This document shows, piece by piece, positions 8,575 to 18,858 of a stretch of DNA of 64,000 bases (positions are counted from its first letter, which is position 1; every line of letters begins with the position of its first letter). The DNA comes from Castellaniella sp040276085. GTDB lineage: Bacteria > Pseudomonadota > Gammaproteobacteria > Burkholderiales > Burkholderiaceae_B. Both the position numbers and the translations under genes were made by a program. The DNA is taken from positions 62,001 to 126,000 of the forward strand of contig NZ_JBELOK010000010.1 of NCBI RefSeq assembly GCF_040276085.1, in the 5' to 3' direction. The notes below the pieces were generated by a model. It was not told the DNA's origin and ran no database searches. It saw only the letters and a list, made by a program, of their open reading frames with translations.

Positions 8575-9357
8575 CTACTGTTTGTCTGTTTCTGGCCAGT
8601 AGTGGCTATCGGGCAGTTTGCGAGAACCAAAAATGGCCTGGCCCACCCGCACAGTGGTGGCGCCTTCTTCGATGGCCCACTCGAAATCGCCGGACATACC
8701 CATGGATAGCTCGGCAAATGCCTCGCCCTGGGGGGCATCCTGGCGCAACTGCTCGCGCAGGCTGCGCAGCAGCCGAAAACAGGGTCGTACGTGATCTTGG
8801 TCGGATGAAAACAGAGCCAGCGTCATCAGCCCGCGGACACGCAAAGCACGATAGGCAGGCAAGGCGCGTGCAAATGCCACGACCTCATCAGGAGCAAGGC
8901 CAAACTTGCTGGCCTCGCCCGAGGTGTTGACTTGCACAAACACATCCAGGGCGCGGCCTTCTTCCTGCAGTCGGCGATCCAGTGCTTCGGCAACCCGCAG
9001 GTTATCCAGTGCCTGAAACTCTGTGGCAAAGCGGGCTACAAACTTGGCCTTGTTGGTTTGCAGGTGGCCAATGACCGCCCAGTTCAGATCAGAGAGATCC
9101 TGCATGGATTCCCATTTGCCGTAGGCTTCTTGTACCTTATTTTCGCCCAGCAGGCGGCACCCGGCAGCGTAGGCCATGCGGATCCTGGCTTCATCCACTG
9201 TTTTGCTGACAGGCAATAGCCGTACCTCGGCCGGATCCCGGCCGGCACGCTGGCAGGCCGCCAGAATGCGTTGTTGGATATCGGCAAGGTTTGCCTGGAT
9301 TTCTTCTTGTGAGGTGGCCGTGTGGTAGGCCGGGCGGGCAGGGGCAGCAGCACTCAT
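8575..9357 (-). CDS. yggS: PLP homeostasis protein YggS/YBL036C family
   Basis: From the ATG at 9357 this gives 260 residues. The PLP lysine is K52 in LPVSKT. GENKVQEAYGKW, HLQTNKAK, VNTSGEASKFG, LMTLALF and LSMGMSGDFEWAIEEG are the classic barrel motifs of the YggS family. The protein binds pyridoxal phosphate as a monomeric barrel and affects vitamin B6 and amino acid balance; no reaction is established. The frame stays open upstream to 10101 inside recC, but that part has no family similarity and overlaps recC, so 9357 is taken as the start. Confidence 0.92.
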   Translation of the reverse strand: MSAAAPARPAYHTATSQEEIQANLADIQQRILAACQRAGRDPAEVRLLPVSKTVDEARIRMAYAAGCRLLGENKVQEAYGKWESMQDLSDLNWAVIGHLQTNKAKFVARFATEFQALDNLRVAEALDRRLQEEGRALDVFVQVNTSGEASKFGLAPDEVVAFARALPAYRALRVRGLMTLALFSSDQDHVRPCFRLLRSLREQLRQDAPQGEAFAELSMGMSGDFEWAIEEGATTVRVGQAIFGSRKLPDSHYWPETDKQ

Positions 9358-9540
9358 GGTGGTTCTCGAAAAAAAGCGGGTCGGCGCCCTAAAGGATACC
9401 TCTTTATCACGGTGGCCTTGCGTACCCATCATCTGTGCGCCGGTGCAAAAGCCCTGGCTTGCCTGCCCGGCCCGGGCCGCTGCCTGGATCCCGTATGATG
9501 TCAAATGTCGTGGCGCAAGCATCCGGAAACAGGGAGGGAG

Positions 9541-12500
9541 ATGAACACGCAGGCCATCGAACTGACACCAGGATTGGTGCTGGTGCACGGCAATCGCGCC
9601 GAACAGCTGAGAGATGTGCTGGCTGCCTGGATGCAGCATAGCCCGCTGGAACCCCTCGAAAACGAATGCGTTTTGGTGCAAAGCAACGGCATCGCCCAGT
9701 GGCTGCGGCTGGCGCTTGCCGACAACCGATACGGCGGCGTGGCCGCAGCCCTGGATTTTCTGTTGCCGTCCCGCTTTATGTGGCAAGCCTACCGCAGCGT
9801 GCTGGGGCCAGAGTCGGTGCCCGAGCGCTCGGCCCTGGACAAGGATGCACTCGTCTGGCGGCTCATGCGCCTGCTGCCGGAGCTGTCTGCTCAGACCAGG
9901 TACGCCGTCCTGCAGCAGTTTTTGGCAGATGATCCTGATGTGCGCAAGCGCTACCAGCTGGCATGTCAGGTGGCTGATATTTTTGACCAGTACCAGGTGT
10001 ACCGGGCTGATTGGTTGCAGGCCTGGGCTGAGGGCAGGCAAGTGCTTCCAGGGATGCATGCCGAGCCCGATATCCCCGAAACGCAAGTTTGGCAGGCACA
10101 CCTGTGGCAGGATCTGTTGGCCGATCTGGCGGCGGATCCCCAGGTGTGCGGCTTTTTACAGGCGGGAGGCCGTCCCGTGGTCGGCCGCGCAGCCATCCAC
10201 GAAGCTTTTATGGCTAAAGTGCAGACAGAGCGCTTGGACCAACGGCCACAGGGGCTGCCACGTCGCATTCTCGTGTTCGGGATTTCTGCCATGCCCCGTC
10301 AGGCATTCGAAGCACTGGCCGCCCTGTCCCGGTGGGTTCAGGTATTGGTGTGTGTCCATAACCCTTGTGCCCACTATTGGGCCGATATCCAGGGCGGGCG
10401 GGAGGTCTTGCGGGCGCGGTTCAAGCGTCAGGCGCGCCGCCCGGGTTTGCCGGACCATCTGGATGAAGCTGCCTTGCATCAGCAAACCCATCCCCTGTTG
10501 GCCTCGTGGGGGCGCCAGGGGCGTGACTACATCGGCATGCTGGATGATTTTGATGATCCGGCCCAGAGAGACCGCTGGATTCCTCAGTTTGATGCCCTGC
10601 ATCAACGCATCGATGCCTTCGAGACGCTGCCGGGTGCTACGTTGCTGGCGCAGTTGCAGGATGATATGCGTGATCTTCGGCCGCTGAGCGAAACCCGCCA
10701 GCGCTGGCCTGCCATCGATCCCACGACAGACAACTCCATCTGCTTTCATGTGGCGCACGGTGCCTTGCGCGAGATCGAAATCCTGCAGGACCAGCTGCTG
10801 GCAGCATTCGATGCAGATCCTTCCTTGCATGCACGGGATGTCATCGTCATGGTGCCTGACATCGACACCTACGCCCCGCATATTCAGGCAGTCTTTGGCT
10901 TGTATGGGCCTCAGGATGCGCGTCATATTCCCTACAACCTGGCAGATCGCAGCACCCGCCAGACCGACCCGCTGATGGTGGTGCTCGAACAGCTGCTGTT
11001 TTTGCCGCGACAACGCCTGGGTCTCTACGAAGTGCTGGAATGGCTGGAGGTACCGGCCTTACGCCGCTGTTTTGAGATCTCTGCAGAAGACTTGCCCGCC
11101 GTTCAGGCCTGGGCACGTGAAGCCCGGGTGCGCTGGGGCCTGCATGCGGGCCATCGGGATTCGTTTGATCTTGCCCAGTCACCACAAGCGGCCTATCGAT
11201 ATACCTGGCAATTTGGCTTCGACCGTATGCTGCTGGGGCATGCGGCGGGCGCCAGTTCCTCTGCCTGGCAAGGTATCGAGCCCTATGCCGAGCCCTCCGG
11301 GCTGCAGGCAGTTGTCCTGGGTGGAATCGGACATTTGCTGGATCGGCTGGATCACTATTGGCAGATACTGGCCAAACAGGCCACGCCAGGGCAGTGGCTA
11401 AGCCAGTTTCAGTCCTTGCTGGCAGACTTTTTTGTGCCGGATACCGATGCCGAGGCCCTGATTCTGGGGCAGTTTCGTGAATCGCTGCTGGCCTGGTTCG
11501 AGCACTGCGAGGCCGCTGGCCTGCAAGAGCCTTTGCCTTCCTCTATCGTGGCCGAACATTGCCTGGCGCAGATCGATCGCTCAGGTTTGTCACAGCGGTT
11601 CTTTGCGGGTTCTGTCACGTTTGCAACCTTGATGCCCATGCGCGCCATTCCCTTCCGTCGGGTGTGCCTGCTGGGGATGCAGGATGGTGAGTTTCCGCGT
11701 CGGGCGGTGCCCTCGGATATGGACTTGATGGTCAGCCATCCTCGGCCGGGCGATCGTTCCCGACGAGAAGACGACCGTTATCTGTTTCTCGAGGCAGTGC
11801 TGTCTGCGCGCGACCAGTTATATCTCTCGTGGGTTGGACGCAGCATCCTGGATAACGCAGAGCAGCCACCGTCCGTCTTGATTTCGCAACTGCGGGATCA
11901 CCTTGATCGTGGCTGGCAGTGTACCGATACCCAGGTGCCTGTCTCTGAAGCCCTCACATGCCTGCACCCCCTTCAGCCGTTCAGCCTTCGGTACTTTCCA
12001 TCCAACCCATTGGCCGGCGCCAAAGCGCTCTTCACCTATGCGCATGAGTGGCGCTCTCGCCTCCCGGCTACGCAGCCGTCTGCTGTGCTTGCGCAGCCAG
12101 ACGATGACGTCAAGGCAACGCTGAAGCTGGAAGATTTGCAACGTTTTTTAAAGACCCCTGTCGAGCAGTTTTATCGTCGGCGCCTGCGGGTGGGCTTCAA
12201 TGACATGACTCAGGCGGAAGATGAAGAAGAACCATATCTGTACGACGGCCTCCAGAAATGGCAGCTAGACGGCCGTTTGCTGGAGGCGGTTTGCCAGGCG
12301 GCATCTTCAGGCGTGGATCTGGCAAACAGCCCTCAAGCCGGCCTGATGGCAGCGTTGGATAAGACCTTGCTCCGCTTGCAAGGAGAGGGGGGAATTGTCG
12401 ACGGCAGCCTGGGAGACGCGATTGCCACGCGTATCAAAGCCTCATTGGTGCCCGCCATCGAGCAGTACGTAGAGGCGTGCACCCAGTGGCCGCTTGACGC

Positions 12501-13122
12501 AAAAGGTCATTCCTTGCGACTTTCCCAGATGCTGCCGGGCACCAGCAACCTTGCTGCGTTTGAAGACACCCTTGGAGGCTGGCGGCAAAGTACCGACGGC
12601 CAATGGGCGCGAGTCATCCTGCAGCCCAGCCACCTGGTGAAGTCCAGCAGTCATTACGCATTTAAAAACATGGTGGCTGCGTGGGTTGAACATATTACCG
12701 CGCATGTCTGGGCGCGGCCTTCCACCCTGGTGCTGATTTCACCCAAAGGAAAAATCCAGTTTGACCCTTTGCCCGTGCACGAGGCGCAGCGCGTGTGGGG
12801 CAACTGGTGGGCCGTCTGGCAGCAGAGCCAATCAGCTCCATTGCCGATAGAGATCGAATCCGCTTCGGCCTGGCTTAGGGCGGGTGCCGATCCAGACCCT
12901 GACAGTGGTGCGTGGCAGGCAGCAGAGAAAGCCTATCAGCAGGCACAAGATCGTTCGTTGTGCCTGCGTCGCAGCTACGCAGATTTTGCACAGCTGGTGT
13001 CGGATGGTCGTTTTTTTGATCTGGCCAACACACTGTATGGTTCCCTGGCCGCAGCATTGCCACAAAAAAAGCAGCGCTCAGTGGGTAGCAAGCAAGCCCT
13101 CCGGCAAGAGGATGCCGTATGA
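9541..13122 (+). CDS. recC: Exodeoxyribonuclease V subunit gamma (RecC)
   Basis: 1193 residues from the ATG at 9541, which directly follows an AGGGAGGGAG purine run; an in-frame ATG at 9505 is less likely. The start LVLVHGNRAEQL and VLVQSNGIAQWLRLALA are RecC hallmarks, as are VMVPDIDTYAP near residue 440 and CLLGMQDGEFPR near 710. RecC lacks active helicase motifs; it scans for Chi sites and splits the duplex in the RecBCD complex, which repairs double-strand breaks. The stop overlaps recB by 4 bases. The C-recB-D order with no ptrA is common in beta-proteobacteria. Confidence 0.95.
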   Translation: MNTQAIELTPGLVLVHGNRAEQLRDVLAAWMQHSPLEPLENECVLVQSNGIAQWLRLALADNRYGGVAAALDFLLPSRFMWQAYRSVLGPESVPERSALDKDALVWRLMRLLPELSAQTRYAVLQQFLADDPDVRKRYQLACQVADIFDQYQVYRADWLQAWAEGRQVLPGMHAEPDIPETQVWQAHLWQDLLADLAADPQVCGFLQAGGRPVVGRAAIHEAFMAKVQTERLDQRPQGLPRRILVFGISAMPRQAFEALAALSRWVQVLVCVHNPCAHYWADIQGGREVLRARFKRQARRPGLPDHLDEAALHQQTHPLLASWGRQGRDYIGMLDDFDDPAQRDRWIPQFDALHQRIDAFETLPGATLLAQLQDDMRDLRPLSETRQRWPAIDPTTDNSICFHVAHGALREIEILQDQLLAAFDADPSLHARDVIVMVPDIDTYAPHIQAVFGLYGPQDARHIPYNLADRSTRQTDPLMVVLEQLLFLPRQRLGLYEVLEWLEVPALRRCFEISAEDLPAVQAWAREARVRWGLHAGHRDSFDLAQSPQAAYRYTWQFGFDRMLLGHAAGASSSAWQGIEPYAEPSGLQAVVLGGIGHLLDRLDHYWQILAKQATPGQWLSQFQSLLADFFVPDTDAEALILGQFRESLLAWFEHCEAAGLQEPLPSSIVAEHCLAQIDRSGLSQRFFAGSVTFATLMPMRAIPFRRVCLLGMQDGEFPRRAVPSDMDLMVSHPRPGDRSRREDDRYLFLEAVLSARDQLYLSWVGRSILDNAEQPPSVLISQLRDHLDRGWQCTDTQVPVSEALTCLHPLQPFSLRYFPSNPLAGAKALFTYAHEWRSRLPATQPSAVLAQPDDDVKATLKLEDLQRFLKTPVEQFYRRRLRVGFNDMTQAEDEEEPYLYDGLQKWQLDGRLLEAVCQAASSGVDLANSPQAGLMAALDKTLLRLQGEGGIVDGSLGDAIATRIKASLVPAIEQYVEACTQWPLDAKGHSLRLSQMLPGTSNLAAFEDTLGGWRQSTDGQWARVILQPSHLVKSSSHYAFKNMVAAWVEHITAHVWARPSTLVLISPKGKIQFDPLPVHEAQRVWGNWWAVWQQSQSAPLPIEIESASAWLRAGADPDPDSGAWQAAEKAYQQAQDRSLCLRRSYADFAQLVSDGRFFDLANTLYGSLAAALPQKKQRSVGSKQALRQEDAV

Positions 13123-16100
13123 CAAATCATCCTGGCATCGACCCGATTGCTATTGCCCAAGTAGACCCCCTGCATTTCAGCCTGCGTGGCAGTCATCTGA
13201 TAGAAGCCAGTGCAGGCACGGGCAAGACGTGGACAATTGCCGCACTTTATGTGCGTCTGGTGCTTGGGCACGGTGGCCAGGCAGCGCGGCTGCCCGCGCA
13301 GATCCTGGTGCTGACGTTTACCGAGGCGGCCACACACGAGTTGCGGGATCGCATCCGCAGCCGCCTGATCCAGGCGGCTGCCTGCTTTGCTGGCCCTTCG
13401 GTTTCTGCCGAGGAGTGTCAGGATCCGTTTTTGTGTGCCTTGCGGGCAGAGTATCCAACAGCCCAATGGGCCGGGTGCGCACGTTTGCTGGATCTGGCTG
13501 CACAATCCATGGATGAAGCCGCAATTTCCACCATCCATGGCTGGTGTAACCGGGTGCTTGGCGAACACGCCTTTGATAGCAGTCAGCTGTTTCATCAGCA
13601 ACTGCTCGAAAATCTGGCAGACCTCACACGGGAAGTCGCCTGGGATTATTGGCGGGCCTGCGTGGCATCCCTGGATGGCCGCTCGCTGGATATTGTGCTG
13701 GGTATGTGGGCCAACCCGGATGCGCTGGCGGCAGCCATGTCTTCGGCCCTTACCCGTGAGGGGCTGCCACAGGTCGAAATGGATTCCCTGCAATCAGCAT
13801 GTCGGCAGGGGATGGCCGAACAGCAAGCCCAGGTGCGTGTGCTTAAGGCGGCCTGCGAGGCCACCCTGGACGATTTCCAGGCCTGGCTTGAGTCTCAGGG
13901 CGGTGCAATCAAAATTGATGCCAGATCCAGAGGCAAGTGGCTGGGTGCTTTGCGCGCGTGGGTGCTTGATGACGAGCAGATCCGGCCCGCGCTGACTGAC
14001 ACGGGTTTGGCTGCTCTCACACCAGAAGGGCTGGCAAGCCGTTGGCGTGGCGAAGGCCAGGTGCCCAGTTGGCCGGCAGGCAGCGACGTAGTGCAGACGC
14101 TGGTGGCCCAATTGCCGCAGCTATCCCATGCCTTGCGTGCGCCTGTGTATGACCATGCGCTGGTGTGGATGGCGCAGCGGCTGCAGGCCATGCTGACGCA
14201 GCGCGGTGCGATGGGCTTTGATGGCTTGCTCAGCAACCTCGACTCCGCCTTGCGCCGGGCGCAGGGAGAGGCGCTTGCGCAAACCTTGCGACACCAGTTT
14301 CCCGTGGTGATGATTGATGAGTTTCAGGATACGGATCCTTTGCAATACCGGATCTTTGATCGCATCTATCGGGTGGCAGAGCCTTCACCCGATACCGCGC
14401 TGATCTTTATCGGAGATCCCAAACAAGCCATCTACGGGTTTCGGGGGGCGGATGTACAAACCTATCTGCTTGCCGCTCAGGCCTGTGCCGGGCGCGTCCA
14501 GACCCTGAGCCGAAACTATCGGTCAGACAGCCTTCTGGTGCAGGCCGTCAATCATTGTTTCGATCGCCACGAGGACGGCGCGGTGTTTCCCACCGCCCGG
14601 CACGGTGAGTCCATTGCCTTTCATCCCGTGCAGGCCGAGGGACGGGCCGAACGCTGGTTCTTTGATGGCAAACATCCGGCAGTGCTGCAGGCCGCCTGGC
14701 TGACCCCCGAAGACGCCGATACCTTGTCAAATACCGCCTATCGCAATAAAGCGGCCATGCTTTGTGCAAGCCAAATCGTTCAGGTGCTTCGAGGCGGTGC
14801 TGAGGGGCAGGCGGGTTTCCTGTCGGCCGAGGGCCTGCGGGCCGTGCGCCCGTCTGATGTGGCTGTATTGGTGAATTCCCGGGGAGAAGCCCAGGCAGTA
14901 CGGGATGCGCTGACAGTGCAGGGCGTGCGTAGTGTGTATTTGTCAGATCAGCGTTCGGTGTACGCCTCCGAGATCGCGCAGGAGATTGGCTTCATCCTGC
15001 AGGCCTGCGCACATCCTCAGGACGAGGCGGCCATTCGCGCAGCCCTGGCAACACCCTTGCTGGCGCAGTCTTTATCACAACTGGCTCAATGCGTGGATGA
15101 CGAATGGGCCTGGGATGAGCGGGTGGAACAATTTCAGGCTTATGCCGTGCGCTGGCGCCAGGCGGGTGTTTTGCCTGTCTTGCGTCAGGTGTTCCGCGAT
15201 TTTGATGTGCCGGCGCGGCTGCTGTCCCTGGGGGCTGCCGGAGAGCGTCAGCTGACGGATTGCCTGCATGTGGCCGAGCTGCTGCAGCAGGCCAGTGTGC
15301 AGCTGGATAGCGAAGGAGCGCTATTGCATTACCTTGCCCGTCAACGTGAAAGTGCGCAGGATGCCGTCACAGAGGATGCCCGGCGGGTTCGCCTCGAAAG
15401 TGATGATCAGCTGGTTCGTGTGGTCACGGTTCACAAGTCCAAAGGGTTGGAGTACCCCTTGGTATTTCTGCCGTTTGTCTGCAGCGGTGGGTGGCCGGGC
15501 CCCAAATCCGGGCCGCAGCAATTGCACTGGGGCGGTCGACGTCAGTGGCTGTTTCAGCTGGATGATGCCCAGACGCAGCAATGGGCGCTTGAACAACTTG
15601 GCGAAGAAGTCCGAAAGTTTTATGTGGCCCTGACTCGTGCAAAGTTTGCCGTCTGGCTGGTTTTGGCTGATGTCGACAAGCGCAGTACCAGTGGCATCGC
15701 CCATGCGCTGGGCGATCCTCTCAAAGATGCCTGGGATGAGCGTTGCCGCTTGTATCCGGATCAGTTTGCCTGGTTGCCGGATAGTCCTCAAGGCGATGAA
15801 GTGGGCCAGGAGGGTTGGGCGGGCATTTCCGTGGTTTCCCCTGCTCAAGCGCCTGGGCCTGCCCGGCGCTTATCCCGGCCGGTGCTGGATACTCCCTGGT
15901 GGATTGCCAGTTATTCTGCCTTGCATTGGGATAATGCAGGCCAGGCCGTGTCCTGGACACGCCCGGAAGCCCCTGAGACAGTCACGGGGGAGATCTTGCG
16001 TGAAGACTTCCCTGTGCATGCGTCCCAGCCGGAGACCGGCGACGCGTCGCTAGCCCTGCCAGGGTTTCCTCGTGGCAGTGAAGCCGGTACCTTTTTGCAT

Positions 16101-16787
16101 GGTTTGCTGGAGTGGGCAGGGCGGCGCAATTTTCGCCAGCTGGAGGGGGGCGCGCGAGACATGATTGCGCGGCGTTGCGCTGTGCGTGGATGGGAAGCCC
16201 ATATCGACATGTTGTACGACTGGCTGTTGCAGTTTGCCCAGACACGCTGGCTTCCGGATTTGCCACAAGCGCCCGTGCTGCAGCTAAACCAGGTACAGCG
16301 TTGTCTGCCCGAGATGGAGTTCTGGCTGCCGGTACGGCACCTGTCTGTGCAGACGCTGGATAAAGCTCTCACGGCCGGCACCTTTGGTGCGATCCCTCGG
16401 CCGGAACTGGAGCCTCATCTGCTGAATGGCCTGTTCAAGGGCTTTATCGATCTCACCATACAGGTGGATGGCCGTTATTACCTGATCGATTACAAGTCAA
16501 ATGATCTGGGGCCAGCGTGGCAGGATTATGCGCCTGACGCCTTGGTCAAAGCAGTGTGTGCTGCACGCTACGATGTGCAGATGCTGATGTATGTGCTGGC
16601 CTTGCATCGGCAGCTGCGCGCCCGCCTGCCGGATTACGACTATCACCGGCATATGGGGGGCGCTGTCTACATGTTCCTTCGGGGCCAACCGTCTCCGGGG
16701 CAGGGCCTGATTTCCCTGCGTCCGCCCAGAGTCCTTGTCGATGCGCTGGATGCGCTGTTGCTGGGGCCGGAGCCTGCCTATGACTGA
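13119..16787 (+). CDS. recB: Exodeoxyribonuclease V subunit beta (RecB helicase-nuclease)
   Basis: This 1222-residue subunit has UvrD-type helicase motifs in order: EASAGTGKT (29-37), DEFQDTDPLQ (about 400), FIGDPKQAIYGFRG, VTVHKSKGLEYPLV and FYVALTRAK. The C-terminal nuclease domain carries GTFLHGLLEW and the metal-binding LIDYKSN near 1122. RecB is the 3'-to-5' motor and the only nuclease of RecBCD. Both the helicase and nuclease signatures are intact, so the enzyme should be active. It is coupled to recC by a 4-base overlap and to recD by an 8-base overlap. Confidence 0.96.
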   Translation: MTNHPGIDPIAIAQVDPLHFSLRGSHLIEASAGTGKTWTIAALYVRLVLGHGGQAARLPAQILVLTFTEAATHELRDRIRSRLIQAAACFAGPSVSAEECQDPFLCALRAEYPTAQWAGCARLLDLAAQSMDEAAISTIHGWCNRVLGEHAFDSSQLFHQQLLENLADLTREVAWDYWRACVASLDGRSLDIVLGMWANPDALAAAMSSALTREGLPQVEMDSLQSACRQGMAEQQAQVRVLKAACEATLDDFQAWLESQGGAIKIDARSRGKWLGALRAWVLDDEQIRPALTDTGLAALTPEGLASRWRGEGQVPSWPAGSDVVQTLVAQLPQLSHALRAPVYDHALVWMAQRLQAMLTQRGAMGFDGLLSNLDSALRRAQGEALAQTLRHQFPVVMIDEFQDTDPLQYRIFDRIYRVAEPSPDTALIFIGDPKQAIYGFRGADVQTYLLAAQACAGRVQTLSRNYRSDSLLVQAVNHCFDRHEDGAVFPTARHGESIAFHPVQAEGRAERWFFDGKHPAVLQAAWLTPEDADTLSNTAYRNKAAMLCASQIVQVLRGGAEGQAGFLSAEGLRAVRPSDVAVLVNSRGEAQAVRDALTVQGVRSVYLSDQRSVYASEIAQEIGFILQACAHPQDEAAIRAALATPLLAQSLSQLAQCVDDEWAWDERVEQFQAYAVRWRQAGVLPVLRQVFRDFDVPARLLSLGAAGERQLTDCLHVAELLQQASVQLDSEGALLHYLARQRESAQDAVTEDARRVRLESDDQLVRVVTVHKSKGLEYPLVFLPFVCSGGWPGPKSGPQQLHWGGRRQWLFQLDDAQTQQWALEQLGEEVRKFYVALTRAKFAVWLVLADVDKRSTSGIAHALGDPLKDAWDERCRLYPDQFAWLPDSPQGDEVGQEGWAGISVVSPAQAPGPARRLSRPVLDTPWWIASYSALHWDNAGQAVSWTRPEAPETVTGEILREDFPVHASQPETGDASLALPGFPRGSEAGTFLHGLLEWAGRRNFRQLEGGARDMIARRCAVRGWEAHIDMLYDWLLQFAQTRWLPDLPQAPVLQLNQVQRCLPEMEFWLPVRHLSVQTLDKALTAGTFGAIPRPELEPHLLNGLFKGFIDLTIQVDGRYYLIDYKSNDLGPAWQDYAPDALVKAVCAARYDVQMLMYVLALHRQLRARLPDYDYHRHMGGAVYMFLRGQPSPGQGLISLRPPRVLVDALDALLLGPEPAYD

Positions 16788-18792
16788 TCATTTTCCGGAT
16801 CCATCGGCGGGAAATCAGAACACTGTGCAGGCACCCTATTTGCCGAGGGGGCAGTCGGGTCATTGGCCGGATTGGCTGCAGTATGGTCAGGAAGATCCCG
16901 TGCGCAATCTGGATGTGGCATTTGCCCGCTTCCTGGCTCAGCATGATCCCAGTGCATCTCCTCTTGCCTTGCGGCTGGGCTTGCTGTGCTCCGCCCAATT
17001 GGCCCAAGGCCATGTATGTCTGGATCTGATGGCCCCCGCAGTGCTTTTGCCAGCCTCCCCCGAGCGCTGCCTTGAACAGTTGGCGTCGGCGGTATTTGTC
17101 GGTGATGGAACCGGCCCCGAGCCTCTGGTATTGCATGACACCCGCCTTTACCTGGCACGTTACTGGCATGCGGGTACCCGGATTCGCAACAGTATTGCCA
17201 GCCGGTTGTTGCCGGTTGGTGATCCGGCCGTGAATGTTGCTCTGGCTCGCCAGTGGCTGGATACGCTTTTTCCGCCAGCCCCAAAAGACACTGGCTTCAA
17301 TTGGCAGAAGCTGGCTTGTGCGATGGCCTTGCGACAACGCTTCAGCATCATCACCGGCGGCCCGGGTACGGGTAAAACCACCACAGTGGTGCGCTTGCTG
17401 GCTATTTTGCAGGGCCTGGCGCAGGCGGGGGGTGTTTCTCAAGGTTTGCGCATCCGGTTGGCAGCGCCTACCGGCAAGGCGGCTGCGCGGCTCAGCGAAT
17501 CCATTTCAGATCAGTTGCAAGCGCTTCTCGCTACTGCAGATCTGGTACTGAAGGCAGCGCTGGACAGCGTCCCTTCGGGGGTGCAGACCGTGCATCGGCT
17601 GTTGGGCAGCCGTCCCGATACCCGGCAGATGCGCCACCATGCGGGGCACCCGCTGGATGTTGACGTGCTGGTGATCGATGAAGCTTCGATGCTGGATATC
17701 GAAATGGCAGATGCAGTGACCGCTGCCTTGCCACCTCATGCACGCCTGATACTGCTGGGCGACAAAGACCAACTGGCGTCGGTAGAAGCAGGCGCGGTGT
17801 TGGGCGAGCTTTGCCGCGACGCAGAGGCCATGCACTACACCGAAGCCACGTGTCGCGCATTGGCCGACTTATCTGGCCAGGATGTGTTGCTGGCTGCCAA
17901 GGCACTGACGCTCGCCCAGGAAGATCCTGCGCAGGCTCCGCATTGTCCTGATCTGGCCGGCTCAGATTTGTCGCAAGCTGTCGTGATGTTGCGGCATAGC
18001 CGCAGGTTTGGTGTCGATAGCGGGATTGGCCGTTTTGCCGGTGCCGTGAACCAGGGAGATATCCGTGCGGTGCGGGCGCTGCTGCATGCCGGGCTGCCAG
18101 ATCTCCAGAGTTTTTCGGGTGCAGGCTGGCTGCAGCGTTGTGAGGCCTTGTCGGCGTCGGGTTATCCGGCTGTATTCAGTGCCATGCGTGACCAACGTCC
18201 TGGCAACGATGCCGGGCAGTTGTCGTGGGATCACTGGGCACTCGAGCTCTTGCATCTGCAAACCCGCTTTCAGGTGCTGTGTGGCTTGCGTGACGGGCCT
18301 TGGGGGGTGCAGGGGCTTAATCAGCAGATTCATACCGCCTTGCAGAGCTTGGGGTGGGTCGCGCCCGATGCCCGCCAATGGTATGCAGGGCAGCCGGTGC
18401 TTGTGCGTCGCAATTTGCCCCACCTGGGCCTGGCCAACGGAGATATGGGACTGGTGTTGCCCGTGCCGGGCCCTTCAGGCAAGCCGCATCGCTTGCGGGT
18501 GGCGTTTGCCGGGACAGGGCTGCAAAAAGTGCGTTGGGTGTCCCCTGCGCGTTTGCCTGATCTCGAAACGGCCTACGCCCTGACGGTTCATAAATCCCAG
18601 GGCTCGGAGTTCGATCGTGTGGTGTTGGTGATGCCTGATCAGGCCGTCCCCCTGGTTACCCGCGAGCTGCTATATACCGGCGCAACGCGTGCCCGCAAGC
18701 ATCTTGCGCTGGTGCTGCCGGGAGGGGATTCGGTATTGGGCGAGGCGGTGTTGCGGCGCACCCGGCGGGCCGGCGGCATCTGGGACCCCTGA
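16780..18792 (+). CDS. recD: Exodeoxyribonuclease V subunit alpha (RecD helicase)
   Basis: About 670 residues from the ATG at 16780, which overlaps the recB end by 8 bases; an earlier in-frame ATG at 16735 lies inside recB and is less likely. Superfamily 1B helicase motifs are present: ITGGPGTGKTTT (about 190-200), APTGKAAARL, VIDEASMLD (about 298), LLGDKDQLASVEAG, and near the end TVHKSQGSEFDRV and YTGATRARK. RecD is the 5'-to-3' motor of RecBCD. The order of subunits suggests one polycistronic transcript starting in the yggS-recC gap. Confidence 0.95.
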   Translation: MTDHFPDPSAGNQNTVQAPYLPRGQSGHWPDWLQYGQEDPVRNLDVAFARFLAQHDPSASPLALRLGLLCSAQLAQGHVCLDLMAPAVLLPASPERCLEQLASAVFVGDGTGPEPLVLHDTRLYLARYWHAGTRIRNSIASRLLPVGDPAVNVALARQWLDTLFPPAPKDTGFNWQKLACAMALRQRFSIITGGPGTGKTTTVVRLLAILQGLAQAGGVSQGLRIRLAAPTGKAAARLSESISDQLQALLATADLVLKAALDSVPSGVQTVHRLLGSRPDTRQMRHHAGHPLDVDVLVIDEASMLDIEMADAVTAALPPHARLILLGDKDQLASVEAGAVLGELCRDAEAMHYTEATCRALADLSGQDVLLAAKALTLAQEDPAQAPHCPDLAGSDLSQAVVMLRHSRRFGVDSGIGRFAGAVNQGDIRAVRALLHAGLPDLQSFSGAGWLQRCEALSASGYPAVFSAMRDQRPGNDAGQLSWDHWALELLHLQTRFQVLCGLRDGPWGVQGLNQQIHTALQSLGWVAPDARQWYAGQPVLVRRNLPHLGLANGDMGLVLPVPGPSGKPHRLRVAFAGTGLQKVRWVSPARLPDLETAYALTVHKSQGSEFDRVVLVMPDQAVPLVTRELLYTGATRARKHLALVLPGGDSVLGEAVLRRTRRAGGIWDP

Positions 18793-18858
18793 GCCCGGTC
18801 AAGCACTGCAGACGCCTGCTTCGCCGCTAAAATGATTGTTCCTCTACTGGAGACGTCC

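Noticed and set aside
9358..10101. N-terminal extension of yggS running antisense into recC
   Set aside because: It has no YggS similarity, overlaps recC by over 500 bases and the family start fits the ATG at 9357.
10156..11013. 285-codon antisense frame in recC
   Set aside because: It is a GC-rich shadow frame with no recognisable domain opposite a full-length RecC.
16735..16779. Earlier ATG for recD
   Set aside because: It lies wholly inside recB and adds 15 residues unlike RecD; the ATG at 16780 gives the usual overlap.
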